Assembly (NCBI RefSeq): GCF_947169325.1
Contig: NZ_CAMVPN010000012.1
Coordinates: forward strand, 1-41,057
DNA: 41,057 bases
Origin: an uncultured Methanobrevibacter sp.
GTDB taxonomy: Archaea > Methanobacteriota > Methanobacteria > Methanobacteriales > Methanobacteriaceae
Direction of reading: 5' to 3'
Below, in pieces: positions 1-8,869 of the stretch; the first letter of the stretch is position 1, and each line of letters begins with the position of its first letter. The notes beneath the pieces are model-generated. The model was not told the DNA's origin, made no database searches, and saw only the letters and a program-made list of their open reading frames with translations. The translations under genes were made by a program, and so were the position numbers.

Positions 1-198
1 ATCCATTTATATCCCTTAAAAATACATGGATTTCCAAAAGAATCTGACATTTTTTCCCAAAGGACAAATGAAAAATAACTGCTCTTTTCTTAACCATAAT
101 TATATACCCTTTTAATAAAAAAAGTTTATCCAAGCATTTGCAAACTATTAATTTTTTTCTAATGAAAAAAATTCTAATACCCATCAAAGTGCAATTCA

Positions 199-222
199 TC
201 TCCGGCTTAAAGAAGCCGGAGA
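199..222 (-). terminator. Hairpin downstream of the ABC operon
   Basis: A perfect 10-bp inverted repeat (TCTCCGGCTT / AAGCCGGAGA) with a 4-nt AAAG loop lies about 60 bp past the stop of the minus-strand ABC permease. A seven-T run on the minus strand (165-171) follows about 27 nt later, which is not the canonical spacing, so it may be a 3'-end stabiliser or a loose terminator. The remainder of 1-280 is AT-rich and shows no gene. Confidence 0.45.
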
Positions 223-280
223 ATTCTTGCACAAAAATGTTAAAGATTTTGTCACAAAATGAGGGTGAATCGGCGCCAAC

Positions 281-2551
281 CTATTCACCACTTTTGAGTG
301 ACTCGACCATGTCAAGCTTTTTAATCTTGCGTGAAAACATCAGGTTTACGATTATGGACAGGGAAAATGTAATGATTCCAGTAATTAGAAGATTCATAAG
401 AGATATTGAAGGAAGGATATAAAATGAATCCCCTGATGAATCCCACATTATTTTAAGGATGATATAACCTACAGGAAGCCCCAACAGGAATCCGATAGCT
501 GTAAACCACAGGTTTTGTGTCAGCAATAATTTCCTCAGGGCCCTTGTCCTGAATCCCAAAACCTTCAGTGTTGCAATTTCACGTTCGATTTCTGTAAATG
601 ACAGCAATCCAAGATTATATAAAACAACCACTGCAAGGAGACTTGCAAAGAATATAAGTATGTATATCAGAAGCCACATTGATTCTGTAAGCTCGTCCCA
701 GCTTGAGGTCATGTCCTTCATTGAGCTGGAAGATTTTATTGCGGTGTAGTTCTTGTCCACATGCTCTTCAGTGATTATGCTTGTTGGAGTGTAGTTCAAA
801 TCCAAATCCTCCAATTTATCCTTGGACATTATGAATCCCTGTGATGTAGGGTCTGCATGAATCTTGTCGATTGTTGTGTTAATCCATTTATTGGAGCCCA
901 TTATGTGCCATTTGACAGTATCGCCCACATTAACGCCCAGCATATCTGCCATCTTCTGTGATATCGAAACCTCATCATCAGCTATTTCAACTTTGTTCCA
1001 GTCATAGTCTGTTGGGGTTACAAGGTCTGTGCCGTCAAGCACCAGAAGCGAACCGGACTTTTTGGCTGAATCCGATTCTATTTCAATGGCTCCTTCCATG
1101 AGCTTGTCGCCGTGCACCTCATCTGCCACATCGTCAACAGCAGATTCGCTTGCATTGTCATTGATTATCAGTTTTGAATCGTAATGATTGATCTGGTTAA
1201 ATTCCCATTCCTTCAAATCATTCATTCCATCATACATTCCGAATGCACATACAAGAAGGGCGCTGCATCCAATTACGCCGACGATTGTCATCAATCCCCT
1301 GAACTTGTTTCTTTTAGCGTCACGATAGTTCCAGCGGACATTGAATGACAGATGTTTCCAAAATCCGAATCTTTCCATGAATCCTGTTGTGGAAACCTTA
1401 GGTGCCTTTGGACGGATTGTGTCTGCGGGCTTTTCATCCGAAATGTTTTTCACAGCATAATATGAAACCGCCAATGACATCAGCACCATCAATACCGCAA
1501 TATAGACAAAGTTCATGCTCCATGCAGGTTCCCATGACGGCAGTATGTATGTGGAGCTCATTGACGGATAGAAGAGCTGAGGCAGAGTGATAGGTCCCAA
1601 AATCAAACCTAAAACGGATCCAGCCAGAACCAGCCAGAAACCGTATGATATGTAATGCAGGATAATAGAACTGTTTCTGAATCCACTGGCTTTAAGGATG
1701 CCTATTTGAGTTCTCTGATGTGCGATTATCCTTGTCATTGTTGTTAGAAGAATCAGCATTGCAATCAGGATGAATACAACAGGGAAAATGTCTGCCATCA
1801 TCTTGTGCTGGTCCATCTCCTCTGAAAACTGACCTACGCTTGAGTGCTCTGACTGCGGAACAAATGTGCTGTAGTAACCGTCCATGTGATAGGACAGCAG
1901 GTCATTGAAGTTTTCAGGTGTGCCCTTAAATTTGACATTCAAAACGTTGTATGACACATTATCTTGCGGAAATGCCTTATGGGACAGGTATGCAAATCCT
2001 ATTTTGGAGAAATCTGGAATGACAGAAGATGTAGATGCATGATAGACGTATTCAGGAGAATATCCGAGTCCCCTGATTTCCTTTGTGATTTCATAGCCTT
2101 CAAACTCAAAGGTAATGTCATCACCAACCTTCAGGCCTTTTGCATCGGCAAAGCTTTTGTCAAGCCATACCCCATTTGAATCGTTGATGTCGAGAGGCTT
2201 GCCTTCCATCAGATAAAATTTGGATATGGTATTGTTTTCCACAAAGTGCAGTGTTATTTCGGGGTCATTGTCAAAGTCGGCCACAGAATCCACAACCAGC
2301 TGCCTCTCCATTTGTGTTGTCGGGCCCAGAAGGTCAACCTGATATAGGAACAAATCATTTAGGACTGGTGAATAGATCCATCCGTCTGCAAGGTTTGTGT
2401 CTTCATAGAACTGATTGCTGTTGACTTCAAGGCCTACTGATTCACCGCCTACGCCTGCAAAAACGAAAACCCCAAGAAATGCCATGAGAAAAATGGATAT
2501 GAACTGTGTCTTGTGCTTTCGAATGTCTCTCAGCATCTTTTTGAAAAGCAC
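281..2551 (-). CDS. ABC transporter permease, FtsX/MacB type
   Basis: A 756-residue membrane protein with the FtsX-family layout. There is an N-terminal membrane segment (about residues 15-37), a large outer domain, a FtsX domain with three helices (about 250-375) including the 'GILKASGF' cytoplasmic coupling segment, another membrane segment near 420-440, a second outer domain, and a C-terminal FtsX domain (about 625-745) with the matching 'TLKVLGFRTRALRKLL' segment. The start is a GTG placed 4 nt after GGTGA, which overlaps the stop of the ATPase gene; an in-frame ATG lies at 2536. Such permeases pair with a LolD/MacB ATPase to move substrates across or extract them from the membrane, or to work as mechanotransmitters. 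The substrate cannot be told from sequence. Its ATPase is the adjacent upstream gene, and the pair follows a TTTAGG/CCTAAA palindrome. Confidence 0.88.
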   Translation of the reverse strand: MLFKKMLRDIRKHKTQFISIFLMAFLGVFVFAGVGGESVGLEVNSNQFYEDTNLADGWIYSPVLNDLFLYQVDLLGPTTQMERQLVVDSVADFDNDPEITLHFVENNTISKFYLMEGKPLDINDSNGVWLDKSFADAKGLKVGDDITFEFEGYEITKEIRGLGYSPEYVYHASTSSVIPDFSKIGFAYLSHKAFPQDNVSYNVLNVKFKGTPENFNDLLSYHMDGYYSTFVPQSEHSSVGQFSEEMDQHKMMADIFPVVFILIAMLILLTTMTRIIAHQRTQIGILKASGFRNSSIILHYISYGFWLVLAGSVLGLILGPITLPQLFYPSMSSTYILPSWEPAWSMNFVYIAVLMVLMSLAVSYYAVKNISDEKPADTIRPKAPKVSTTGFMERFGFWKHLSFNVRWNYRDAKRNKFRGLMTIVGVIGCSALLVCAFGMYDGMNDLKEWEFNQINHYDSKLIINDNASESAVDDVADEVHGDKLMEGAIEIESDSAKKSGSLLVLDGTDLVTPTDYDWNKVEIADDEVSISQKMADMLGVNVGDTVKWHIMGSNKWINTTIDKIHADPTSQGFIMSKDKLEDLDLNYTPTSIITEEHVDKNYTAIKSSSSMKDMTSSWDELTESMWLLIYILIFFASLLAVVVLYNLGLLSFTEIEREIATLKVLGFRTRALRKLLLTQNLWFTAIGFLLGLPVGYIILKIMWDSSGDSFYILPSISLMNLLITGIITFSLSIIVNLMFSRKIKKLDMVESLKSGE

Positions 2552-2555
2552 ATTA

Positions 2556-3260
2556 TCACCATTCCAAGTCAGTTATCTTTTTCGGATTTTCATTAACTTC
2601 AATGCTTTCTATCTGGCCGTTCTTGATTCTGATTACCTTGTCGGCGGCTTCGGCGAGTATTGCATTGTGGGTGACGATGACGACTGTTGTGTTGTGGGTG
2701 TTGCTCATGTCCTGCAGCAAGTTCAAGATTAACACCCCTGTTTTTGAGTCAAGTGCGCCTGTCGGCTCATCGCACAAAAGCATTGTCGGCTTTTTGGCCA
2801 CTGCCCTTGCTATGGATACCCTCTGCTGTTCACCACCTGACAGCTGTGCCGGAAACTGGTTTGCATGGTCCTTCAGTCCAACTGAATCCAAGACTTCCAA
2901 TCCGTTAATGTCAACGTCTACGATGTCCTTCATCAGTTCGACGTTTTCCAAAGAGGTTAAATTCGGAATAAGATTGTAGAATTGAAATATGAATCCGACA
3001 TTCTTGGCACGGTACTCTGTCAGCTGATTGTCATTGAAAGTTTCAACATTCTGATTGTTTACAATAATCTGACCGGAACTTACACTGTCAAGACCTCCCA
3101 AAAGGTTTAGAAGTGTTGATTTACCCGCTCCGGATGGTCCGAGAATTATGACGAATTCCCCTTCGTCAATCGTAAAGTTAACGTTATCCATAGCTTTTAA
3201 AATGTGATCTCCTGATTTGTATTCCTTATTTACATTTTTAAATTCTATGATTGTACTCAT
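2556..3260 (-). CDS. ABC transporter ATP-binding protein, LolD/MacB type
   Basis: A 234-residue ABC ATPase that powers the FtsX-like permease encoded just downstream. Visible motifs are Walker A GPSGAGKST (41-49), the Q-loop in 'FIFQFYNLIPNLT' (about 90-102), the signature LSGGEQQR (140-147) and Walker B LLCDEP (161-166). The Q-loop and signature wording is that of the LolD/FtsE/MacB subfamily. The start ATG follows an AGAAGG ribosome binding site. The gene opens a two-gene operon; its stop lies 4 bp from the permease start. A TTTAGG-N4-CCTAAA palindrome sits about 55 bp upstream, next to a TATATATAT promoter element, which suggests metal-dependent repression shared with the larger transport operon at 4340-10659. 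Confidence 0.93.
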   Translation of the reverse strand: MSTIIEFKNVNKEYKSGDHILKAMDNVNFTIDEGEFVIILGPSGAGKSTLLNLLGGLDSVSSGQIIVNNQNVETFNDNQLTEYRAKNVGFIFQFYNLIPNLTSLENVELMKDIVDVDINGLEVLDSVGLKDHANQFPAQLSGGEQQRVSIARAVAKKPTMLLCDEPTGALDSKTGVLILNLLQDMSNTHNTTVVIVTHNAILAEAADKVIRIKNGQIESIEVNENPKKITDLEW

Positions 3261-3302
3261 TAATACGCCTTCTTGAATTGTTACAAATATATTTCATTTT
3301 TA

Positions 3303-3330
3303 TGATATATATAATTTAGGTATGCCTAAA
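3303..3330 (-). promoter_or_regulatory. Promoter with DtxR-like operator palindrome for the FtsX-type ABC operon
   Basis: Bases 3315-3330 read TTTAGG-TATG-CCTAAA, a perfect 6-bp inverted repeat with a 4-bp spacer. On the minus strand it lies directly upstream of a TATATATAT stretch (3303-3312), so a bound repressor would cover the BRE/TATA region. The same half-sites and spacing occur at 10690-10705 in front of the other transport operon. TTAGG half-sites facing each other are typical of DtxR/IdeR-family metal-responsive regulators; the assignment to that family is inference. Confidence 0.6.
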
Positions 3331-3443
3331 AAATTGTTGGAAATTGTCCCAAGAGAGTAAAATTGACCCCACTTCGTAAAATTATTGTGAGAGTGTAAAA
3401 TTGCTTTAAACCCATTATATTTAAGTATTTCGATTAAAAAAGG

Positions 3444-3451
3444 TTTAAATA
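3444..3451 (+). promoter_or_regulatory. TATA box for the small-ORF cluster
   Basis: TTTAAATA preceded by AGG lies about 24-31 bp before the ATG at 3475, the distance expected for an archaeal promoter driving a leaderless or nearly leaderless transcript. No Shine-Dalgarno sequence is seen before that ATG, in agreement. Upstream, three GTAAAATT copies (about 3357-3412) stand between this promoter and the operator at 3315; their role is unknown. Confidence 0.5.
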
Positions 3452-3474
3452 TCATTTAATCCAAATAATAAGCT

Positions 3475-3984
3475 ATGAAGATTAGTAATTTAAAAAACCA
3501 AAAATCCATTGTTGAAAGTAGTATTAAAAATAAAAAACCTGAAAAAGAAGCATTGTCATATTCTGTTTACAACAAGAATAATTTCAAAAAGTTTTGCGGA
3601 CTAAAAGAAGACAAAACTGCAAAAGCACTCCTCAAAAAAGATTTACCATCAGAATTTGATGCCGAGCTATGTGAATTCATTAATTTGTTTAGACAAAAAA
3701 CAATCAATGAAAAAAAAGAGTGGGAATTCTACATCGACTACGAAAATAATGAGATTATTCACTGTTTGAATGGAAAATCAACAGAAGTTAGTGATTGGAT
3801 CCATACTGGACTAATGAAAGATAGAAACATTTGCAGCATACATAATCATATTAAAGGAACATATTCCGCACCTTCACCAGAAAATTTTGAAATTTTAGAC
3901 CATGAATTTGAAAAATATGAAATCATATGTGCCGAAGAAGAATATTGGATTTTAGAAGCAAAAGGCAAATATAAACCAAAATGA
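3475..3984 (+). CDS. Small protein with a JAB/RadC-like HxH motif, function unknown
   Basis: A 169-residue, lysine-rich soluble protein. The C-terminal half reads as a beta strand with E85 ('EWEFYIDYENNEIIH', 82-96) followed by 'IHNHIKGTYSAPSPEN' (122-137). This recalls the JAB/RadC signature HNHPxG...PSxxD, and also the C-terminal domain of some phage SPP1-gp7-like head proteins. The usual proline after HNH is Ile126 and the usual last acidic ligand is Asn137, so metal binding may be weakened. The gene is AT-rich, has a TATA box fitting a leaderless start, and is followed by two further tiny ORFs on the same strand. It could be the remnant of an integrated element or a small defence/toxin-type module. 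I do not recognise a characterised family. Confidence 0.6.
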   Translation: MKISNLKNQKSIVESSIKNKKPEKEALSYSVYNKNNFKKFCGLKEDKTAKALLKKDLPSEFDAELCEFINLFRQKTINEKKEWEFYIDYENNEIIHCLNGKSTEVSDWIHTGLMKDRNICSIHNHIKGTYSAPSPENFEILDHEFEKYEIICAEEEYWILEAKGKYKPK

Positions 3985-3993
3985 GTTAAAGAT

Positions 3994-4161
3994 ATGAAAA
4001 AAGAAATTAAAACAGAATTTAATAAATGTCATTATAGATTTTATAGAAAAACTAATTCAAAAGAAATATACGATTCCAATAATGAATATTCTAAACGATT
4101 ATCCGAACTTATAAATAACTCAAATAACAATATAAATTTAAAAAGGAAGGAGTATCGATAA
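3994..4161 (+). CDS. Hypothetical 55-residue protein
   Basis: A 55-codon ORF beginning MKKEIKTEFNK, starting 9 bp after the stop of the JAB-like gene and ending 2 bp before the next ATG. It is basic and Asn-rich with several Tyr and no membrane segment. No strong ribosome binding site is visible (AAAGAT only), so translation may depend on coupling. I recognise no family. Its position in a tight three-ORF row is the main reason to list it. Confidence 0.35.
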   Translation: MKKEIKTEFNKCHYRFYRKTNSKEIYDSNNEYSKRLSELINNSNNNINLKRKEYR

Positions 4162-4163
4162 AA

Positions 4164-4334
4164 ATGGAAAACATACATGATGGTTGGAAATTATCCATAA
4201 GAGATAGTGATAGACACCGACTAGATTGGGGCAAAGATAATCCTGAAGAATTGAAAAAAGAGATAATAAAATTTTATGAAGAGATTGGAGAAGAAATTGA
4301 CTTGAAAAAAAAATATCCCGAATTATTCAAATAA
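4164..4334 (+). CDS. Hypothetical 56-residue acidic protein
   Basis: A 56-residue ORF (MENIHDGWKLSIRDSDRHRL onward) preceded by a strong ribosome binding site, GGAAGGAG at 4144-4151, the best in this small cluster, which argues that it is translated. The second half (about residues 28-50) is a likely charged helix. It ends 5 bp before the convergent end of the ECF operon. No family is recognised. With its two upstream neighbours it forms an AT-rich insertion between two metal-box operons, so a small mobile or toxin-antitoxin-like module is possible but unproven. Confidence 0.5.
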   Translation: MENIHDGWKLSIRDSDRHRLDWGKDNPEELKKEIIKFYEEIGEEIDLKKKYPELFK

Positions 4335-4339
4335 ACTAA

Positions 4340-5779
4340 TTATTCCAAGAAAAATTCTTTCAATTTCTCTTTATCCATCTTATAGCTATCTATAATTTTA
4401 CCTCCCTCAAAATGCAGGACATGCGAACATGCCTCCAAAATCAGCTCGTAATCGTGAGTTATTATAAAGGAAGTAATGCCCAAACCTTGAAGATACTTCA
4501 AATTCTCACTTACCTTCATCATATTCTTCAAATCAAGCCCACTTGTCGGTTCGTCAAAGATCAATATCTCCTTTTTAGAGGCAATTGCTGATGCTATTGC
4601 AACCCTCTGCTTTTCACCGCCAGACAGTGCCATCGGATGAGAATCCTTCAGGTGAATCAAGTTAAGATTGTCCAGAATCTCACATGCCCCCTCCTCATTT
4701 TCCCCATCCATACTCAAAAGTACTTCATCCAAAACACTTTCGGTAAAAAGCTGGTGGTTGACGTCCTGCATCACCATATACGATTTCTTAAGCCTTTCCT
4801 TTCGGTTCAGTGAGTGATTGTCTAAAATGAGTTCGCCCTTGCATGACCTTTTAAGACCGCACAGGCAGTTGGCGAATGTTGATTTTCCAGCACCGTTCTT
4901 TCCAATGATAGCTATAATCTCATTTTTTGGAATTCTGACACTGTCAATGTCCAAAACGCGAGTACGTCCATAATTGAATCTGAAGTTTTTAATTTCCATG
5001 AATTCAGGACTGCTGCAGTAGTAATCCGGATGTTTTGCAGTCAGATTATTCAAGTTCAACTGCCTCAAACCGAGATTTCTGTGATTGACCTGTTTAAATT
5101 CATCAATCGTCCATTCGTTGTCGATTTTTCCATTCTTAATAAATATGACCCTATCGATGACATCATCCAAAAAGAACAGCTTGTGCTCTGCGATGATAAC
5201 AGTTTTGCCCTGTGATTTCCATTTTTCTATGATGGCCTTAAAATCCCAGCTGGATTTTGAATCCAAATTAGAGGATGGTTCATCCAAAATCAGAATCTCC
5301 GGATTGACGGCAGATACAGATGCACAGGCAATCTTTTGCTTTTCACCGCCTGACAGCTTGAAGATGTTCTTGTCCAGGAGATGACGTAATCCGAAATCCC
5401 TAACGACATTATCCAATCTCCTTTTGATGTCACTGGCATCCATGGCCAGGTTTTCACATCCAAAGACAATTTCACCTGTAGTGTCCACATTAAAGAACTG
5501 TGTCTTCGGGTTTTGAAATACTGATCCCACATGCTCTGAAATCTCATAAATAGGCATTTCATCAATCAACTCACTGTTGAGAGATGCTTTTCCCTCACGT
5601 TTTCCATCAAAAAAGTTTGGAATAAGTCCGTTTAAAAAGCGTGTAAGAGTCGTTTTGCCGCATCCGGACTCACCGCACAAAAGTATGACTTCACCATCAC
5701 CGATATCCAGATTGATATCCTTTAAATTGGCGTTTCTCATCTCATCATATGAAAATGAGACGTTTTCCATCTTAAGCAA
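4340..5779 (-). CDS. ECF transporter ATPase, two ABC domains in one chain
   Basis: A 479-residue protein with two complete ABC ATPase domains in tandem. The first has Walker A GESGCGKT (36-43), signature LSGGEKQK and Walker B 'ILILDEPSSNLD'; the second has Walker A GKNGAGKST (near 290), signature LSGGEKQR and 'ILIFDEPTSGLD'. In energy-coupling-factor importers two such ATPases (EcfA and EcfA') drive EcfT; here they are fused. The start is probably TTG at 5779, 6 nt after a strong GGAGGTG; an in-frame ATG lies at 5770, but its spacing from that site is poor. It overlaps the EcfT gene by a few bases, so the two are translationally coupled. It is the last gene of the operon that begins at 10659. 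Confidence 0.92.
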   Translation of the reverse strand: MLKMENVSFSYDEMRNANLKDINLDIGDGEVILLCGESGCGKTTLTRFLNGLIPNFFDGKREGKASLNSELIDEMPIYEISEHVGSVFQNPKTQFFNVDTTGEIVFGCENLAMDASDIKRRLDNVVRDFGLRHLLDKNIFKLSGGEKQKIACASVSAVNPEILILDEPSSNLDSKSSWDFKAIIEKWKSQGKTVIIAEHKLFFLDDVIDRVIFIKNGKIDNEWTIDEFKQVNHRNLGLRQLNLNNLTAKHPDYYCSSPEFMEIKNFRFNYGRTRVLDIDSVRIPKNEIIAIIGKNGAGKSTFANCLCGLKRSCKGELILDNHSLNRKERLKKSYMVMQDVNHQLFTESVLDEVLLSMDGENEEGACEILDNLNLIHLKDSHPMALSGGEKQRVAIASAIASKKEILIFDEPTSGLDLKNMMKVSENLKYLQGLGITSFIITHDYELILEACSHVLHFEGGKIIDSYKMDKEKLKEFFLE

Positions 5780-6491
5780 TTAAAGCACCTCCGTAAAGAT
5801 AATAGATATAAACTGCAATTCCTGCAATAGATATTGCCAAAAACAGGTAATCGAACTTGTTGAATTCGACTGAAATCAGATTTGTTCTTTTTTTAGGGTT
5901 GCTCAATCCCCTTGTCAGGGAAGCGGCAGACAACTCATCGCTTGTCTTGACTGCACTGATAAGGATAGGTATCATGTAGAATTCCACCATTTTCAGGGGA
6001 GATTTCAGGGATTTGAAGGTTAATCCAAATCCCCTCATTTTCATTGCTTTGGTTATTGACCTGATTTCCTCAAACACTGACGGGATATATCTGAAAACGA
6101 CTGAAACCGGAATTGTAATGTCTTTCGGAACATTGCTTTTTTCCATTGAGGCAATGAATTCGCTTACCTTGGTTGTCATGATTGTATAATATCCCATCAT
6201 AAGAATCGGGAGCATTCTAGTTGCAGTATAGCTGAATGTTATTAGCACAATAGCTAAAATGCCTGTAGCATTTGGAAGAATGGTAATTTGGAGATATTTT
6301 GCAATAACATATGTTAAAATATAAATCACTGCCGCTTTCTTATAGTCTGAAAAAAACAAACAGAAAAATGGAATTAAAACCAGAATTCCACTAACATACA
6401 TCGGCACGTCATTGAAGACCATGAAACTTATTATAGCGAGAATGATTATTTTTGTTCTTGGATCTATACTGAAATTTAGTTCAAATCCCAT
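5772..6491 (-). CDS. ecfT: ECF transporter transmembrane component EcfT
   Basis: A 239-residue polytopic membrane protein of the CbiQ/EcfT family, the coupling scaffold between the ATPase chain and the substrate-binding S component. It begins with the family's short 'DPRTKI' segment before the first helix, and carries the EcfT cytoplasmic coupling motif regions 'SITKAMKMRGFG' and 'SDELSAASLTRGLS', which contain the two conserved Ala-Arg-Gly-like signatures. I chose ATG 6491 over an upstream ATG at 6524 because AAGGTGG stands at the right distance before it and lies on the stop codon of the S-component gene. It is flanked by the S component upstream and the double ATPase downstream. Confidence 0.9.
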   Translation of the reverse strand: MGFELNFSIDPRTKIIILAIISFMVFNDVPMYVSGILVLIPFFCLFFSDYKKAAVIYILTYVIAKYLQITILPNATGILAIVLITFSYTATRMLPILMMGYYTIMTTKVSEFIASMEKSNVPKDITIPVSVVFRYIPSVFEEIRSITKAMKMRGFGLTFKSLKSPLKMVEFYMIPILISAVKTSDELSAASLTRGLSNPKKRTNLISVEFNKFDYLFLAISIAGIAVYIYYLYGGALIA

Positions 6492-6501
6492 CTTTTCCAC
6501 C

Positions 6502-7083
6502 TTAAGCAATGCCTGCTCTTTCAAAATGCTTTTTCAATACCAATTTTCCGATGTATGCACTTATCAGACCGCAGATGAATGTAAGAACAAACAGAACAAA
6601 CAACACATTGGTCTGAAGGAAGGGTGCAACCACATTAACGTAGTCGTTTCCCATGGATGTGCGCATTGCAGACATGAAGGCATCCTTCAAAATGAAAAAC
6701 GGCAGCATGTTACCCATTATTCCAATGATGAAAACACCATGGCTGATTATGGCGTTTTTAATTGAAGAGTAATTGCCCATTTTAAGGATGCAGTCTGCGA
6801 TGAATGCACATACTGTGAATGTCACAATAGGCACCCATGTGTGTCCGCTTAAAAACATCACAATTCCCATAATCAGACCCATAAGTGTGACCATTCCGAA
6901 TTTGGAAACCCTTGTTAAAAACAGCATGTACGGGATTCCGCAAATCAGCGCCGCAAGTATCGGCAATGCAATCATAAGTATCGGAACATATCCAAGCATT
7001 CCGAAAATGAATATCAATACAATAATAATCACTGAGAATATACCTACAGTGATTAAATCCTTTACGTTTAATCTTTCACTCAT
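6502..7083 (-). CDS. ECF transporter S component, MptS/Trep_Strep family
   Basis: A 193-residue protein with about six hydrophobic helices. It has the typical sequence of the Trep_Strep (MptS) family of ECF S components, including 'ICGIPYMLFLTRVSKFGMVTLMG' and a following 'FLSGHTW' loop. It would bind the imported substrate and dock on the EcfT/ATPase module encoded directly after it. GGAGG precedes the ATG. Trep_Strep S components are often found next to exporter-fold ABC half-transporter pairs, as here, and I recall such a set in the equibactin (siderophore) locus of Streptococcus equi; this is from memory. Together with the operator at 10690 it favours a metal complex as substrate, but this is not shown by sequence. 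Confidence 0.85.
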   Translation of the reverse strand: MSERLNVKDLITVGIFSVIIIVLIFIFGMLGYVPILMIALPILAALICGIPYMLFLTRVSKFGMVTLMGLIMGIVMFLSGHTWVPIVTFTVCAFIADCILKMGNYSSIKNAIISHGVFIIGIMGNMLPFFILKDAFMSAMRTSMGNDYVNVVAPFLQTNVLFVLFVLTFICGLISAYIGKLVLKKHFERAGIA

Positions 7084-7123
7084 TGTAATTTCCTCCGAAT
7101 TTAGTAGTTTTTAAGGAGAACGA

Positions 7124-8869
7124 CTATATCTGCCATTCTCCACTTAAGTTTTGTAAATCCACCATCTTTTTGAACAAACCGTCATTAGCGATTAGTTCAT
7201 CAGGTGAGCCCTGCTCAGCAATATTTCCATCATCCAATACGACAATCTTATCTGCATTTGCTATGGTTCTCATCCTATGGGCAATGATGATAACTGTCTT
7301 GTTTTTAATCAGGGCTGACAGTGCCTTTTGGATTTTTGATTCGTTTTCAACATCCAAAAAGGAAGTTGCCTCATCCAAAAGGATAACATTGGCATCCTTA
7401 AGAAGTGCCCTTGCAATTGAAATCCTCTGCCTTTGGCCACCGGACAAAAGCTCACCGTTCTCACCGATTACAGTATCATAACCGTTTGGAAGCTTCTGGA
7501 CAAACTCGTCACATTCTGCAAGCTTTGCAGCCTGAAGAACCTCCTCATCACTTGCATCCTTTCGCCCAATCCTAATGTTTTCAAGGATTGTAGTGTTGAA
7601 CAGAATTACATCCTGGAAAACGATTGAAAAGTTTTCCAACAGCTTTTCAGAGTCCAGTTTGGCGAGATTTTGACCTCCAAGTGAAACCTCACCGGAAACA
7701 GGATCCCAGAATCTTGCAGCCAGTTTTGAAACTGTACTTTTGCCCCCTCCTGACGGTCCGACAAGTGCTGTGACTTCACCCTGCTTTGCAGTAAATGAAA
7801 TGTCTGATAAAACGTCCTTCAAATCGTCGTAGTTAAAATCAACATTCTTAAACTCGATGTCATAGCCATCCAGTGAATATTCTGTCATGCCGTCTTCAAC
7901 CACCTGACTTTCGATTTCCTTGCTTCTGAAAATCTTTATGTCCATCATCAGGATTTCAGATAAAAACATCAGCCCGTTTTCCACAGGAGCATAGATTGTT
8001 GCAGAAGCTATCAGAAATATTAACAGAGTAAAAATGGATATCTGTGAGGTCATGATTAGATATGAGCCCAAAAGAATCACTGAGACTATTCCCAAGTTTA
8101 AAACCACTTTACCTGTTATGACTCCACCTGATGCCATCAGCTCGGCTTTGATTCTGGATTTTTCTATTTTTGATGTCAATCCGGTGATTTTCCCATAGTA
8201 CTCGCTTTCATGGTTGTATGATTTCAAATCCCTTATCGATTCAATGCATTCCTGCATGGAGTCCCCGCAATCAAGCAGGTCTTCCATTACGATTTCACCA
8301 CCTTTGTATATGAGCCTTTTTGAGAGGTACAATATTACAAATGCAACAGGCACGACCCACAGAAGTGCTATTGCTAGTCTCCAGTCAAAAATGAACAGTC
8401 CAATGGCCACCAATATCAAAGAGATAATGGATCCGAGCAATTGAGGAACAGCATGTGAGAAAACATGCTCCAAATCAGTGCAGTCGTTCATGATTGTTGA
8501 TGTCAGGTCCACAAGGTCCCTGTTTTCAAAGAATGACAGCGGCAGTTTCCTTAGATTTTCACCAAGATTGATTCTTCTGTTTTCGCTTTCAACATATGTT
8601 GTGTTGAATACGAAATGGTACTGTTTCCATGCAAATGCGAAAATGATTCCCAAAACAATAAGAATCAGGACAATGAACATTCCAAGATTAGGGTCGACGA
8701 TTTCACCGCCCATCAGAGGCTCCACCCACATGCTGATTAACAGAGCATATAATCCGACTGGAAACATCAGGGAAATGTTTAGAAGAGCTGTATATCCTAT
8801 ACCCTTAACCAGATTGTCGGCTCCCTGTTTTGTAAGACCAAATCTTTTTGTAAAATATTCTGATAACAT
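7124..8869 (-). CDS. ABC half-transporter (membrane and ATPase fused), second subunit
   Basis: A 581-residue exporter-fold ABC protein. The N-terminal membrane domain holds about six helices (residues 25-310) and the C-terminal ATPase domain carries Walker A GPSGGGKST, signature LSGGQRQR and Walker B 'VILLDEATS', followed by the His switch in 'IIIAHRM'. It starts at an ATG preceded by GAGGTGG and overlaps the end of the companion half-transporter by one base, so the two almost surely form a heterodimer. Relatives such as YbtP/YbtQ use this fold for siderophore import, others export peptides or drugs. The ECF genes downstream and the metal-type box upstream favour a metal-chelate role; a drug or peptide exporter remains possible. 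Confidence 0.9.
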   Translation of the reverse strand: MLSEYFTKRFGLTKQGADNLVKGIGYTALLNISLMFPVGLYALLISMWVEPLMGGEIVDPNLGMFIVLILIVLGIIFAFAWKQYHFVFNTTYVESENRRINLGENLRKLPLSFFENRDLVDLTSTIMNDCTDLEHVFSHAVPQLLGSIISLILVAIGLFIFDWRLAIALLWVVPVAFVILYLSKRLIYKGGEIVMEDLLDCGDSMQECIESIRDLKSYNHESEYYGKITGLTSKIEKSRIKAELMASGGVITGKVVLNLGIVSVILLGSYLIMTSQISIFTLLIFLIASATIYAPVENGLMFLSEILMMDIKIFRSKEIESQVVEDGMTEYSLDGYDIEFKNVDFNYDDLKDVLSDISFTAKQGEVTALVGPSGGGKSTVSKLAARFWDPVSGEVSLGGQNLAKLDSEKLLENFSIVFQDVILFNTTILENIRIGRKDASDEEVLQAAKLAECDEFVQKLPNGYDTVIGENGELLSGGQRQRISIARALLKDANVILLDEATSFLDVENESKIQKALSALIKNKTVIIIAHRMRTIANADKIVVLDDGNIAEQGSPDELIANDGLFKKMVDLQNLSGEWQI

